DNA of 64,000 nucleotides from Athripsodes cinereus (taxonomy: Eukaryota > Arthropoda > Insecta > Trichoptera > Leptoceridae). The translations under genes were made by a program, and so were the position numbers. Below, piece by piece: positions 33,621 through 45,061 of this stretch (position 1 is its first letter; each line of letters opens with the position of its first letter). The stretch is taken from positions 19,115,384 to 19,179,383 of the forward strand of contig OX388317.1 in the NCBI GenBank assembly GCA_947579605.1. Direction: 5' to 3'. Below the pieces are notes generated by a model. The model did not search any database. It had not been told where the DNA came from and worked only from the letters and a program-made list of their open reading frames with translations.

Positions 33621-33779
33621 TACCACCTATTCTCAATGTCTTTAGTTTTGCTTTTAAAATATTTTGTTTAAACTTCTATAGTGAAGAACCCTTTCTTACT
33701 TAATATAAGATAATATAAGAACCTTTTCTTACCCTTTTGCAACAGAATGTCTCAACATTTTTCTTTTGACTTGTTTCAG

Positions 33780-33854
33780 ATGCTGACAAAAACTTGAAAC
33801 TCTTGAACAATCAGAAGACTTATACGGTTATAGGACCAGAGGTTAGCGCCACAA
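33780..33854 (+). CDS. sol1: sol1 exon: inter-CUB linker
   Basis: It follows TTGTTTCAG and ends before GTGAGT. Phases fit both neighbours (enters with 2 bases, leaves with 1). It encodes DADKNLKLLNNQKTYTVIGP and EVSAT, a polar linker between CUB domains with no cysteine. On its own it would be hard to call. The phase agreement across a 30.7-kb intron and continuity with the next CUB domain support it. Confidence 0.75.
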
Positions 33855-34204
33855 GTGAGTATAAACTCTTTTTTCTTTCATTTCCATTAAAAACATGGGT
33901 TACGTTCGTATTTTTTAATGCTTTGAGATACAAATAATATGATTTAAAAAATAAAAGATAATTCCTTTGATGTTCTTTTCTACGAAGGAATATAATAAAC
34001 TGGAAAGCCTTTTTCTTAGAATCAATCAAGTTCGATATAAATATGGTATCGAAAACTTTTTTATAAATAAAAAAGCGATAATTTCTTTACTTTGTATTAC
34101 AAAATGAAAATGAATGTACAGTTACAAAAAAAGTTGAAAATTTATAAAATCAATCACGAGTGCTGTAAATAACTAAAAATAATTACTTATGTTACTTCTA
34201 TAAG

Positions 34205-34600
34205 TGTTGTAGTCTCTGTAATGCAGAAGAGACGATGGTCTAAGTGCACTGAGAAAAATACTCACAACGAATCATTAGTACGTACTATCAGATTAGGACC
34301 AGAAATAGTACAAACGATTCATTAGTACGGATCTATAATATCAACTTTTCGCAAACAAATCATTGGTAAATTTACTATAGAGACATGTTTTGACAATGTC
34401 CAGTAAGACTTGGCCAAAAAAACCACTGCTCTTTCGTCCAAATGGCTTCCGGCTTCCGCAATACATCGTTCCTATGACAGTATCAAAGCGCTAAGAATGT
34501 CGTGCAAAGACGTGACCCGGTTGGCGCGGAGACGCTCTGAAAGAAGGGGCTGGTTTTTGTCCTGTGGTCTCGAGAGGAACGTTGAAAGAAAAGTAAATGT
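34205..34600 (+). mobile_element. RTE-clade LINE 3' remnant (copy c) with a nested insertion
   Basis: GTAGTCTCTGTAATGCAGAA and GAGACGATGGTC match copy a up to 34243. The match resumes at 34381 with GACATGTTTTGACAATG, continuing through TGGCCAAAAAAACCACTGCT, CGTGCAAAGACGTGACCCGG and GGCGCGGAGACGCTCTGAA. About 137 bp (34244-34380), with internal AATCATTAGTACG repeats, is inserted between. There is no working frame. Confidence 0.8.
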
Positions 34601-35333
34601 CAAAACATAATGTGACCCACCGTTCAATTAAATAATTTACTAAGTACAGGTTATGGGTATGATATCACGTTAACTCTACGGACAAAATAATATATAAATC
34701 ATAAAAAATAGACTCCTTCGTAGCTGACATGACTGAGGTATTATAAAAACGGATCTAGAATGCCAAATATTAATTATTCCTCCTGCTAGTTCTGTATATT
34801 GAAGTATTTTTTTTGCGACGGTTGTATGTACATTATGTGTATTTATTTTTGATGATAAAGATCGTTGTGTTGATTATTTTGGTAAATAATATTGTTGACG
34901 TCTTAATATTTTACCTGATACTACACTGAATATCTCAAATTTGCATTTTTATTTTGATGATGCGGTTATTGATGAATTTTTTTGTTAACCTTTATCAATC
35001 AAAATTTCTACTTAAAGCTTTATCGAAATTTAAGTTGACAGAGCTATCAGAGTTCCGTATTAGGTTACTAACAAGCGCTTTTACGAAATTCATTCCTTTT
35101 TCACACCGTTAAGAAAATTCAATAATTTTTATTGTAGCCTACCTTTCATTGCAAAAAAGTTGATTCACAAAAGATAATTGTGCACTGGGTTTATTCTGCA
35201 AGAAATACTTTATCAAACACTTCTATTAACAATCCCAACTCAAACATTTTCTGAGCTAGATAATATCTCACAAAAAATAGTACCGATTTCATAAATAATT
35301 AGCTTCACATTTAATTGTTGTGCCTTTTTCCAG

Positions 35334-35520
35334 CTTCCACTTGTGACGCAATATTCAACAGTGACAATGAAAAAGAAGGACTCTTAATATCTCCACACCA
35401 TCCTGGTCCATACCCTCCGAGGTCCCATTGCAGATACGATTTCCAGGGTAGAGGCAAGGAGCGAGTGCAGATTTCATTCCAGGATATGAGTCTTTATAAT
35501 CCTGGAGGGAATCCGAGAGA
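35334..35520 (+). CDS. sol1: sol1 exon: N-terminal half of the next-to-last CUB domain
   Basis: It follows TTTTTCCAG and ends before GTGAGT. It encodes STCDAIFNSDNEKEGLLISP, HHPGPYPPRSHCRYDFQG and VQISFQDMSLYNPGGNPRE. The pattern C...G...SP..PG.YP....C.Y.F......V.I.F is the first half of a CUB domain with its first disulfide pair. It enters with 2 bases and leaves with 2. Confidence 0.93.
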
Positions 35521-35927
35521 GTGAGTGAATTTTATTTAAAAAAAACTTTGATCATAGGAAAGAAGCAGAAATTTAGTTAAATAACTGACCAAATTTATAA
35601 AAAAATATACCACGTGAACGTAGTTTTCTCGTTTTTATGAAAAAAATATGACTTCCCGAGATTTATTATTCTAAATACCTATTTATGTATTTAGGTACTT
35701 ATACATAGAACTGCTATAATAACTTTAGACAAGAAATTAAATACCTTATACAAAAACATCAACAAAAAAATAATGAATAAACTCATTCGCTTGTTTTGTA
35801 CTGCAAAAAATTTAAGCAATCTATTTTCAGAAAATATTTAAGATGGCAACTGACTTTTTTAATAGAAAAGAATTCCTAATAAAAATGTTTTTTTGTTGTT
35901 GTTGTATAATTTATTAATTTATTCCAG

Positions 35928-36118
35928 GTGTGAGAGTACAGATGCTCTTCAAGCTTTCGTATACCTTGACGGCAGAATGGAAAAGTTGGAGTCTTTTTGC
36001 GGGTCAATTGTACCAAAACCCATCATGTCGAATGGGCCACGAATGATGGTGGAATTTAGAGGAATTTACTCTGCAAAGAACGTCAGAGGATTCAAGGCTG
36101 TATATAGATTTATTGATA
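35928..36118 (+). CDS. sol1: sol1 exon: C-terminal half of the next-to-last CUB domain
   Basis: The acceptor is ATTCCAG and the donor GTAAGT. It encodes CESTDALQAFVYLDGR, ESFCGSIVPKPIMSNGPRMM and VEFRGIYSAKNVRGFKAVYR, then FID. It contains the second CUB cysteine pair and the final GF.A.Y strand. The CUB split after the C...D position matches the exon structure of the following CUB (36685-37826), as expected from domain duplication. Confidence 0.93.
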
Positions 36119-36684
36119 GTAAGTTTTTGATTGTTCACATCTTTTATTCATCTAGTCTTTCGAAAATACGCACAATAGAAATGAAGAGCTTTCATAGACG
36201 AGCAGATGAATCGAGCAGAAATTATTTATTTCGATCATGAACCTCAATGAAAATTGTGCAAATCTATAACCTTTTTATGAAATTATGTGCGTTTTATTTA
36301 AACGCATCTGCAAATCATCCCTCTTTCGTAAATCTCCTCATAGCCGAGAGTCATGATTTCTTTACAAATATATCACTGTACTCCATCATATTCTAAATAA
36401 AAAAAACAGTCCCTGTTTGTCTGATAATATATTACCAATGAACGAAATAAGCTGTAATGTATGCAACAATACCCAATGCCGGCTCTGTCTAATATTTAAA
36501 TGTCAGAGTATTTGAAAGAATATTAATTGTTAATATTTCTTCCTGGTTTGATTGGTATTTCTAATCCCTCCAAATAATTCTGGTATAGGCTTCTCTATCA
36601 TGTACTAATTGAAACAACTCCTTAACTTTCTGGGTTCGTGTTTAATACTTCGTAACTTCTAAATGTTTTCTTCCTGTTTTTCAG

Positions 36685-36892
36685 ATTTTGGTATAAATAG
36701 TGGCAAACAGTTGCCAGAATTCCCGTGTGCCTTTGTGTTTAACAGCAGCGAGGCTAGGAATGGCAGCTTCTCCTCTCCCAACTATCCAGGTGCCTATCCC
36801 AGAGATACGGAATGCCACTACTTCTTTTACGGAATACACAGGGAGAAAGTGCACTTGCACTTTACACAGTTCGATGTTGAAGGAGTTTTACC
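36685..36892 (+). CDS. sol1: sol1 exon: N-terminal half of the last CUB domain
   Basis: The acceptor is TTTTCAG and the donor GTAAGT. It encodes NFGINSGKQLPEFPCAFVFN, SSEARNGSFSSPNYPGAYPR, DTECHYFFYGIHREKVHLHF and TQFDVEGVLP. SPNYPG.YPRDTECHYFF is the best-matching segment to insect suppressor of lurcher 1. NSS and NGS are potential N-glycosylation sites. Confidence 0.95.
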
Positions 36893-37248
36893 GTAAGTCA
36901 ATTTGTTTCCTAACTTTCTATTATATTTTATTTCACAGGTACGACTAAGCTTACAACCTTCAACAAAGTTTAAATGAAAATGAATGAACTTCAATAATAA
37001 ACAAATAACTTCTAGGTTGACTTAAACTTCTGATATCAGAAGTATCTATTAATATTGATATTTTTTTTTTTCAAAGTTCACATTTTCAAAGTTCAAAAAA
37101 CTAACATTTTTGTATGAGCATCTCGACTAAATTCAGTTCTAAACAAGTTTTCCAAGGACTCTTAAGAACGATTCTTTATTTTTGAATTTGCAAAGGATCA
37201 AACCTTGAGACAAACTTTTCGCTTCTTATGTTAGAATTCCATTGTGAA

Positions 37249-37520
37249 AAATTTTTTTTTTTTTTTTATTGAAAATAAATCATTAAATATAAACAAAATA
37301 AACAAGATATCTACATATAACATTTCTTATACTTAATTTGTATTTAGATCTCACCCGGCGAAGCTGCATATTGCTAGCTTGTGTCCGGGCGGCGGTCTAT
37401 ACAAAATACAAATATTTAAAATAACAATAATAGTATATAGAACAAAATTTAACATATTTTAAACTTAAATAGAAAATATATAACATATTTCATAACATAC
37501 ATAAAAAAATTACCTAAAAA
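37249..37520 (-). repeat. Non-LTR element 3' end with poly(A), antisense, in sol1 intron
   Basis: A run of 17-19 T is followed by ATTGAAAATAAATC and, further in, ATCTCACCCGGCGAAGCTGC and CTTGTGTCCGGGCGGCGG. On the minus strand this is a G+C-rich 3' region ending in poly(A), as in LINE or SINE insertions. The 5' boundary is unclear. Confidence 0.55.
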
Positions 37521-37578
37521 TAATCGTGGATGAGGAAAAAATATTGGATCTAATCAAATATTTTTATTTCTTTTCCAG

Positions 37579-37826
37579 ATGTGAAGCAATATCAGCTAGT
37601 GATTACGTAGAATTTTCCAATTTCATGGCTCGTGACAAGAAGTACAATCGACATTGTGGCCAGCTGAAGGAGTTCCATGTGGAGTCAGACAGAAAATTCT
37701 TCAGGGTAACATTCAGGTCCAATGACAGATTGGATGCGACTGGATTCAAAGCAAATTATCAATTCTTAGATGAGATAGAATCTTACACGATATTCCCAAC
37801 GAAAACTAATTCATCTACTGTTAATA
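37579..37826 (+). CDS. sol1: sol1 exon: C-terminal half of the last CUB domain and stalk
   Basis: The acceptor is TTTTCCAG and the donor GTAAGT. It encodes CEAISASDYVEFSNFMARDK, KYNRHCGQLKEFHVESDRKF, FRVTFRSNDRLDATGFKANY and QFLDEIESY, then a Ser/Thr-rich stalk with an NSST glycosylation site. The SASDYVEFSNFM...RHCGQLKEF...DRKFFRVTF..NDR.D wording is what led to the sol1 call. Confidence 0.95.
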
Positions 37827-38019
37827 GTAAGTTGATTTTCACATAATTATTTTCAGTTGAACAAAAAATTGAGAGATGAATTTAAAAATCAAAAACCTTA
37901 GACTATGTTACACCTTGAAATTTATGTTCTCCTAATCAAGATGTGACATAATTAATCAATTCATTCTATTGAAACTGTACATTTAATCAAAACATAAGTA
38001 AGTAGAATGAATTTTGATA

Positions 38020-38880
38020 GGTCGCAAAATTCAAGACTAGGTTGTTACACCTGGATCAGGAGAATATAAATGTGTAATGATACAATCTAAATAGAATGGA
38101 TTAAATAAAGGTGCTCAAAAACAACAAATTGAAAGGAATAAATAGTATTTTTTATTCTAGGTATATAAAAAAATTACTAAAATTAAATACCTACACTTTG
38201 ATTAGGAAAACATAAAATGGTACAATAGAATGGGTGAATATTCAAGAATAATGACAAGATTGTATTTCACCTTGATTAGGAAAACATAAATGTATAATGG
38301 TGCAATCTCATTAGAATGGGAGGTGTTAAAAAATAATTAATTCTTTAGACATCACGTAACTAGAATGTTACACAATGATTAGGAGAACATAACTCACAAA
38401 AGGTGTTGAAAAATTAATTTTATTTTCACTGAAAAATAATAATATTCAACAAATGACTTGATCATTACAATGACCACAGGCTAATCTAAACAAAGTACTA
38501 TATATAATGAGTTACAATCCATTGGATTGGTCTGCAACGAGTTTGGTTTAAATGAATAAAAAAATTCGAGAATCGACTAGGTTCTGTTACACCAGGCCCT
38601 CTAGTCAAAACACATTTTAGCGTTATGAAGTCGTTCGACTACAAACGAAATTACGACAATCTACCTACATGTACCATATAATTATGCGTTATTGTTGCAA
38701 TTATAGTCGTAATTTCGTTTGTAGTCGAACGACAAGTGACGCTAAAATGTGTTTTGACTAGGGCTGCTGGACTAGGAGAGCATAAATGTATAGGGAAATA
38801 GTCTAAACAGAATGGGTGAGGTTTTCAAAAATAATCATGTAACTAGATTAGGTATAATGTTAGCGTATTTAAAAGGTACA
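38020..38880. repeat. Intronic degenerate minisatellite interrupted by foldback E
   Basis: GTTACACCT, GATTAGGAGAACATAAATG, GGTGCAATCT and AGAATGGG words recur in that order about six times between 37900 and 38880, with unit spacing of roughly 85-140 bp. The array lies in the last sol1 intron. Confidence 0.7.
38596..38764. mobile_element. Foldback element E, copy 1
   Basis: Left arm GCCCTCTAGTCAAAACACAT ... GTCGTTCGACTACAAACGAA is the complement of the right arm TTCGTTTGTAGTCGAACGAC ... ATGTGTTTTGACTAGGGC. The loop carries TACCTACATGTACC and TGCGTTATTGTTGC, shared with 44401-44550. 169 bp, no coding. Confidence 0.85.
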
Positions 38881-39067
38881 ATTAGCAATAAAATCAAAGG
38901 ATTAGAGCAGTTATTGAGATGGCCCAGGGATGAGAGGTGTGAGATGAACTTCCTCAGATACAGTTGAAAAATGTAGGGAGAACAGAATGAGGTTTTATAA
39001 TTAATCTAATGTGTGTTTGGCGATGGTACCACATTGTAATAATGTACTTTTCTTTCTTTTGTTTCAG

Positions 39068-39168
39068 GTCTATCACACACAACGACAATTTTAGTATTAT
39101 TTTTATTAATCCACATCACAATTTGTGAAGTTTTTTATCTGAAATCTAGCAACCTTAGAAATCGATAA
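39068..39168 (+). CDS. sol1: sol1 last exon: transmembrane segment, short tail and stop
   Basis: The acceptor is GTTTCAG and the stop is at 39166-39168. It encodes SLSHTTTILVLFLLIHITIC, EVFYLKSSNLRNR. The hydrophobic run of about 20 residues followed by a basic tail KSSNLRNR suggests a type I membrane anchor with a tiny cytoplasmic end. A GPI signal is a less likely alternative because of the charged tail. Candidate AATAAA signals follow at 39519 and 39677. Confidence 0.88.
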
Positions 39169-39313
39169 GATTTTAACCACTATTTATTATGACTAATAAC
39201 CACACAAAAAATAACTTCATTGCATAATCAAAATGTATTTTATGAGCTTCATAAAATTTTGACATGCTAACTGCTACTGAGAATATTACAAACTTTATTT
39301 TAACAAAAGTACA

Positions 39314-39520
39314 GGGCAGGAGTCAGCCCTTTCAGCCTCTTTGCACCTCCTCAGAGCCTGTTTGCCCCAATCGAGTTATCCCCTCCCCATAACATTTTTA
39401 ACCCTCTAATGTCATTGTCATGGGAACAGTGAATTGTGCAAGAGCATCTAGGTGAACTAAAATCTTGTGGTTGTAAGAACAGCGCCCTCGTTAGTCAACT
39501 ATCATAATATTAAGCAGAAA
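39314..39520 (-). mobile_element. RTE-clade LINE 3' remnant (copy d), in the sol1 3' UTR region
   Basis: CAGGGCAGGAGTCAGCC, CAATCGAGTTATCCCC, TGTCATTGTCATGGGAACAG, TGAATTGTGCAAGAGC and AGTCAACTATCATAATATT follow the complement of copy a (7434-7200) throughout. Confidence 0.75.
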
Positions 39521-39529
39521 TAAATTCCT

Positions 39530-41414
39530 TAAACAACAATTTTAATGCCCAACTTTTATAGAGCGTCTCAAATTTTTATGAATATCTCTGACCCATTTTG
39601 AATGTGCAATGATGACAAATTAATTTAAAATAATGGTTATTATTAATTAATATTAAAAATAATGAGATTATTATGTAATAAAATATAATAATTACCTATA
39701 TTAAATTATAATTCCACACAAGAATGTATAAATTTTTAAGAATGTTTTTTGTAAATATTAGTTAGGTTATTACAAATAATAAAAAATCACACATGCATTT
39801 TCATGTTTTCATTATGTACCTACCTACCCGTGAAAGCTCCCTAAATAATTTTATATTTATATCTCCCTGAATTAAATATATATAAATATACTGAATAATT
39901 AATTCATCATTAACTTTTAGCTTAGCATTACTAACTCGCAATATGATCTCAAATGAGTGAATCTGTTGTCAGATACTCTCAGCAAGCAGAGTGTCTATTA
40001 CTTCTTTCTGAATTTTTCTCTATTTGTCTCTCTACACAAACTCAGAGGTGACTTATTTCAAAATTTAGGGCCTACCACAACAAAGTCCCCATTCTCTTAA
40101 ACCCATCCCGTTAGGTTTAGATAGCTCGAAACATCCATATCTCTCATTTACTCTGTGCCGCGATACAAATTTTAGAAGATTTGATAGCAATATTTTCACA
40201 CCGATAATTTATTTTTAGGCTTAATTATGATTTGAACATACTTTGAGGGTGTTTCCAGTGTATTTGGTTTTTGGCAACTCTGAAAAAGTTAAGAATCTGG
40301 GATTTAAATAAATAAATACTACAATTATTTAAATTATGTTTATTACAAAAATATCATGACGAGGAATCTCTTACAACTTTCAGGAACTGTTGCTTAGAAC
40401 TAAAAATTAAGAATACAATACAATGTTTTAATAAATTAATAGATTAAATTATCACTCAAGCCTTTATACAAAATATTAAATACTGTTAAATAAAGTCACA
40501 AAGTCTTCCTTAAAAGTATTTGTCAAACCAAATTAAAACAATACTATATATTTATTTATTTATTTTATACCTCTTGCACATCCTTATTCACATAACAAAA
40601 TCAACATATCAGTTTACATAAGAAAAAAATGTGATGATATGCAGTGGCGAGATTATCACCTTATAGTGGTTTATGTATACTATAAGCTTCTTGCGTGCCA
40701 CATGATTCTATTATAATAAAGAAAAATAGAGTTTTTGACATATTTTCCAAAAATGAATTACTCGTGGATCTCTGAGAATTCTAGTCAAGTTTTTTTGCAA
40801 AAAAATCAATTGGGGTTAATTTTATAACAATAATGTTCAACTAATCAATAGATGATTATTGTTATTAAAAGTTTATGCAATAAAAATATAAAACGTTCAC
40901 TAAAAAGTTGCCTTGATTATCATAAAAATATTCCTAACAGTAAGTGGTAACCGAGTAAAAAGTATACAATCAATCTTAAAACTATCTTCATCTGCAGATC
41001 AATTAATATCACATTCCCTTTTGAGTAAATGGTGCTGAACAAATTTTTCACATATCTGTATGTCAGAGAAAAACTAAGCTAAGTCCATATTAAAATGCCT
41101 TTCTGATAACATCTATATTGAAAACACATTATATTATGTGATATGATATCTATATATAAAAAATTATTTCCACAAAACAATAATAACTCAATATGAAATC
41201 ATAAGCGTTTCGAAAGAAGGTTAAGGCATTGACCAATATCAATGACTCTTAATTTTTTAAATTTCGTGTTAATAAACATGTGGTATGTAAACATAGCTAT
41301 GTAAAAAAGTAATTAAATTACTAAACCAAAACTAGAAACTTCTTGATCAAGTATAGTTTTCCTCCGTCATACGAAATAAATTCACTTTTGATTATCCATC
41401 CACTTGTGTTGTAA
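39530..41414. other. Interval between convergent genes; repeat A' at 40545-40690
   Basis: This should hold the 3' UTRs of sol1 and of the distal FLYWCH isoform. The only repeat named is A' (ATTTATTTATTTTATACC, CATAACAAAATCAACATATC, GTGGCGAGATTATCACC). No coding sequence seen. Confidence 0.55.
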
Positions 41415-41656
41415 TTATTTTATCCTGTGCCTATGATCAGGATGGTTATGCCCATACCGTTTGAGCGTAATGACGTCGTTGGTCGTCTCCAAAAAGGCTT
41501 TGCACTTAACCTCTGTGTAATAGTCTATACATCTCCAGCTAACTCGTTCTTTATTATCAGAGTATTTAGTGTGGATGCAGTTCTCGTGAACCAACTGCCT
41601 GTTTCCCTTCCGACTCAAGATGAAATGGAAATTTTCATCGTGCATTTGCTGATAAC
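41415..41656 (-). CDS. BTB gene, alternative terminal exon C: FLYWCH zinc finger
   Basis: On the minus strand the exon follows CCCTCTTGCAG and starts with two bases (GT) that complete a codon begun in the exon at 57280-56668. It encodes GYQQMHDENFHFILSRKGNR, QLVHENCIHTKYSDN, VSWRCIDYYTEVKCKAFLET and RYGHNHPDHRHRIK, then a stop. F..SRKG...L ... WRC ... C.A ... H.H is the FLYWCH zinc-binding pattern (Cys2His2). The predicted isoform is about 401 residues. FLYWCH modules joined to BTB domains are characteristic of mod(mdg4), where they confer partner or locus specificity. Confidence 0.93.
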
Positions 41657-42910
41657 CTGCAAGAGGGACATCAAAAAAGTTATGAAATTGACACTCAATA
41701 TGTATAATGTAGGTATAATTTGCACAAGATAAACATAAGATTACTAGGATTGGTTGTAGCTTGATAAAAAAATCTTGGACTTTTGAGTAAAAATATAAGT
41801 TGTTCAAATTCCATTGTTGATCCAATATAACATTGCAATACAAGTTCTTGGTTAATTTGAAGGTATATTTGAGATCATTATAAACAAGTCATATTCAGCT
41901 TAGTAAAAAAAATAACACCAAATTAACTAGATTTAGTAAAAATACATGAATTGTGAAACTAAAGACATAAAATAAAAAATAAAATAACAAAAGATGATAA
42001 AGGTAGGTACCCAAAATAAATAAAAAAACTAAATAACACAAAAGAATTTAATAAATTAATAATAATCAATCTACCAAAATATGTATGAATCCTTCACCAC
42101 ATTTTAACTAATGATATATACTTTAGTAAAATAACTCTACATGATAAAATTTTGTCTCACCTTTTGTCATTCCAATAGTCCTTCCAATCCACCAAACAAT
42201 GGAGATGCAAATTTACTACGATAAATAAATTATCTACGATCATACTACATTTACATCAAATAATCAGCAGAATAATTATTATATAAACAATAATATCCAA
42301 TACAATATAAAGAAAATAGCTTTGAAGATGAGATGTTATTTCAGTTATATGTTGGAAATTAAATTTAAAAAACATTTTCTATATACAGCAATGCAAACAT
42401 TATTATCCATTTGTCAGACCCTTACATTTTTTACAAAAAAAATATTTTGTATTATAATATATATAGGCGATATGACAGATCAATATTATAAATATCAAAG
42501 TATGAATTTTCATTATTCGAGTGATTTTAATGCAGATTCAATATGAACATTGCTACTAATATTATGCAGTCTAATTGGTTATAAAACTTGTTATGTTAGA
42601 AGGATGGGAAGAATAACATTGTTGAAATAAATTGAGCAGAAAAATAGAAAAATATTTATTAAAAAATCTAAGGGACAATTATAATGTGTTGGACTAAAAA
42701 TAAATATCTACACAATAAAAAATACTCAAAAATCATAACATTAATAAAATATGTAGATACGTATTATGAAAAGCAGTATGAATGCACAGTTGACAGGTAA
42801 AAACATGACATAATGCAGTTTAAAAAAGTTCAAATTACAGTATTTAATGAGTTCTGTCATAAGAAAAGCAGTAAATTAAAATTAAACTAAAATACCTATA
42901 TCTGATTTGC

Positions 42911-43144
42911 GGCGTCCACACAGCTGGATGCGAACGTCAATCATCAAGCAAAAATCTTAAATCTTTCGGCGACAATTCGGAGCTCCGAAGAAATATTCAA
43001 ATGAATGCCTTCCTTACGTCTAATGGACGGGTAACGAAGGCATTCATTCGAATATTTGTTCGGAGAATGCTCCGAATAGTTGCGGAAAGATTTAAGATTT
43101 TTGCTTGATGATTAACGTTCGCATCCAGGTGTGTGGACACCGCC
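42911..43144. mobile_element. Foldback element G
   Basis: Arms of about 58 bp: CACACAGCTGGATGCGAACG, AATCATCAAGCAAAAATCTT, AAATCTTTC at the left and their complements ending CAGGTGTGTGGACACCGCC at the right. The inner AATATTCAAATGAATGCCTT / AAGGCATTCATTCGAATATT also pairs. About 234 bp, no coding frame; target duplication not clear. Confidence 0.88.
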
Positions 43145-43425
43145 ATTATGAGTGAATGATATAGATTGATCTATAGTAGAACAAAAAAATAAGGGATTCT
43201 ACAGTTAAAGGGATGCTACAGTTTACATCTTCACAACATCTCTCAAATTTGACGTAACCAACAGACTCACTTTGAACATGAAAATTACCCCCTCTTTATA
43301 ATTAAAATATAAGCGCATCGATAATGGGTGGAAAATTACATGAATGTTGTAGATTTCTAATAGGTATATTGATACGTCATCTTATAATCAAATTGTAAGT
43401 TTACCATAACATAAGCATTTGATTT

Positions 43426-43597
43426 CGTCGGTAGCCTGGAGGTAGAGTCTCGGCCTTATGAACATGAGGTCCGGGGTTCGATCCCAGGTGCCGGCAAACT
43501 CCCCTTTCACGACACAAGCTTTTAGCTTACTGTGAAAGGTGTATAAGGTTGTATTTGGGTTTATAACAAAACCCAGATATATAAAAAAAAAAAAAAA
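43426..43597 (+). repeat. tRNA-derived SINE with poly(A) tail
   Basis: The head contains an A-box-like TAGCCTGGAGG (43432-43442) and a B box GGTTCGATCC (43475-43484) with tRNA spacing. The body is CCCCTTTCACGACACAAGC ... GGTGTATAAGGTTG, and the end is a run of about 15 A. A second, 5'-truncated copy is at 57873-57955. It is not a tRNA gene: the acceptor stem does not pair. Confidence 0.8.
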
Positions 43598-44400
43598 ATT
43601 TAGGTTATTCAACAAGAGCAGGTATGTAAAAAAAATATGGATATTATAAATATTTTCTCAAGTCAGATAAAGTAAAAAAGCAAGTATTTTTGAAAACAAA
43701 AAAAATTATAAAGTAATTTATTGTACTTGAACATATTGCACTTTCACTTAAGTGATAAACTGGCTGTTTATTCACAAGTTTGGCATTAAAACAATAAAAA
43801 AAATTATTAGGTTTATAATGCTACAAATTATGTTTTAAAGTACCTATTAGAATAAGCATCCACATTCAAATTAGCAATATAGAAAATATCGATGAACATG
43901 CGCCCTTGAAGTGAATATATTCCACAAAACGGCGCACTATAAATTGTCTAGTTATTATTATTATTAAACAAAAACTCAAAAGCAAACAACTAAAGCTAGA
44001 TATAAATGCTCTGCAATATAACATTGTGAAGATTATATTTATATTAATGTATATTTTACTTTTTATTTCTTACACCATTACAAGACTTAACTTTGGCACA
44101 AAATATAGGTAAACTGATTATAACATATAAACATTTTTGCTTACAATTTAATGGCAAATATTTTCAAATTCCATCGAAATAACATCTATTAAAAAAACCT
44201 TTTAAATTGAACTTTAAGTGAATAAACAAAATGATGACTTTTATGACAAAACACTTTTGGCAATATGTTTACTTTTTGTACTAAATTATTTTCGTTATGT
44301 ACAATAAATCTAGGACATATTTACTTTCTCATAATACACATCAAATGATAGCAGAAATAAAGAGGCAGTCAATATAGAAACATAACAATCAGACTAACAG

Positions 44401-44550
44401 GAGCCGTAGACAAACCGTACTTAGCGATCGACTACTGGCGATCTTTTCGACAATCTACCTACATGTACTGTGTAATTATGCGTTATTGTTGCGGTTATAG
44501 TCGACAATTCGTTTGTAGTCGATCACCAAGTGCGTGTTTGTCTAGAGGGT
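44401..44550. mobile_element. Foldback element E, copy 2
   Basis: GAGCCGTAGACAAACC ... GACTACTGGCGATC at the left pairs loosely with GTAGTCGATCACC ... GTTTGTCTAGAGGGTC at the right. The centre TCTACCTACATGTACTG and TTATGCGTTATTGTTGC matches copy 1. The flanking CAG trinucleotides may be the target duplication. Confidence 0.75.
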
Positions 44551-44701
44551 CAGTTCTATTTGTGCATGGAAAGATACATAAATCGATTAAATTTTTTTTC
44601 ATCTATTCACATATATATTATATTTTCTTCCATACACCAAGCTTTGCTTTGTTGTGGAGGCATTCACAAATGACCATAGAATGTCCATTGTAAAAAAATG
44701 C

Positions 44702-44967
44702 ATATTGTCGTCAGTTCTATGAAACCTCTTATGTGCTCCAAACCAAATTTTGCAGGGGACACATAAAAAGTATTTAAAAGTCCACAGATCAACAAATGTA
44801 ATAAAATCTTTTTGATCATATCCATGCAGAACGTCAAAGTTTTACATGAATTTGACAATAACTTTAATTAAATTTGTTATCTGTGGACTTTTGAAAAGTT
44901 TTTTTTGTGCCCCCTGTCAAATTTGGTTCGGAGCACATAAGAGGTTTCATAGAACCAACGACGATAT
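44702..44967. mobile_element. Foldback element F, copy 1
   Basis: GTTCTATGAAACCTCTTATG, TGCTCCAAACCAAATTT and AAGTCCACAGATCAACAAAT at the left are mirrored by ATTTGGTTCGGAGCACATAA, GAGGTTTCATAGAACC and the ATCTGTGGACTTTT word at the right. 266 bp, paired with copy 2 at 63206-63463. Short open frames inside are arm shadows. Confidence 0.88.
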
Positions 44968-45061
44968 TATGTACCTGTACAACAACAGCTGTATTATATC
45001 AATTGTCAAATAAAGATTTAAATTATTATTCAAATTCAGCATCATGACACAAGTAATTTCA

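Noticed and set aside
41427..41732. Plus-strand frame of 101 residues
   Set aside because: It is the antisense shadow of FLYWCH exon C, which has splice signals and conserved residues.
43426..43500. tRNA gene suggested by A and B boxes
   Set aside because: The 5' and 3' ends do not pair as an acceptor stem and the sequence continues into a SINE body with poly(A).
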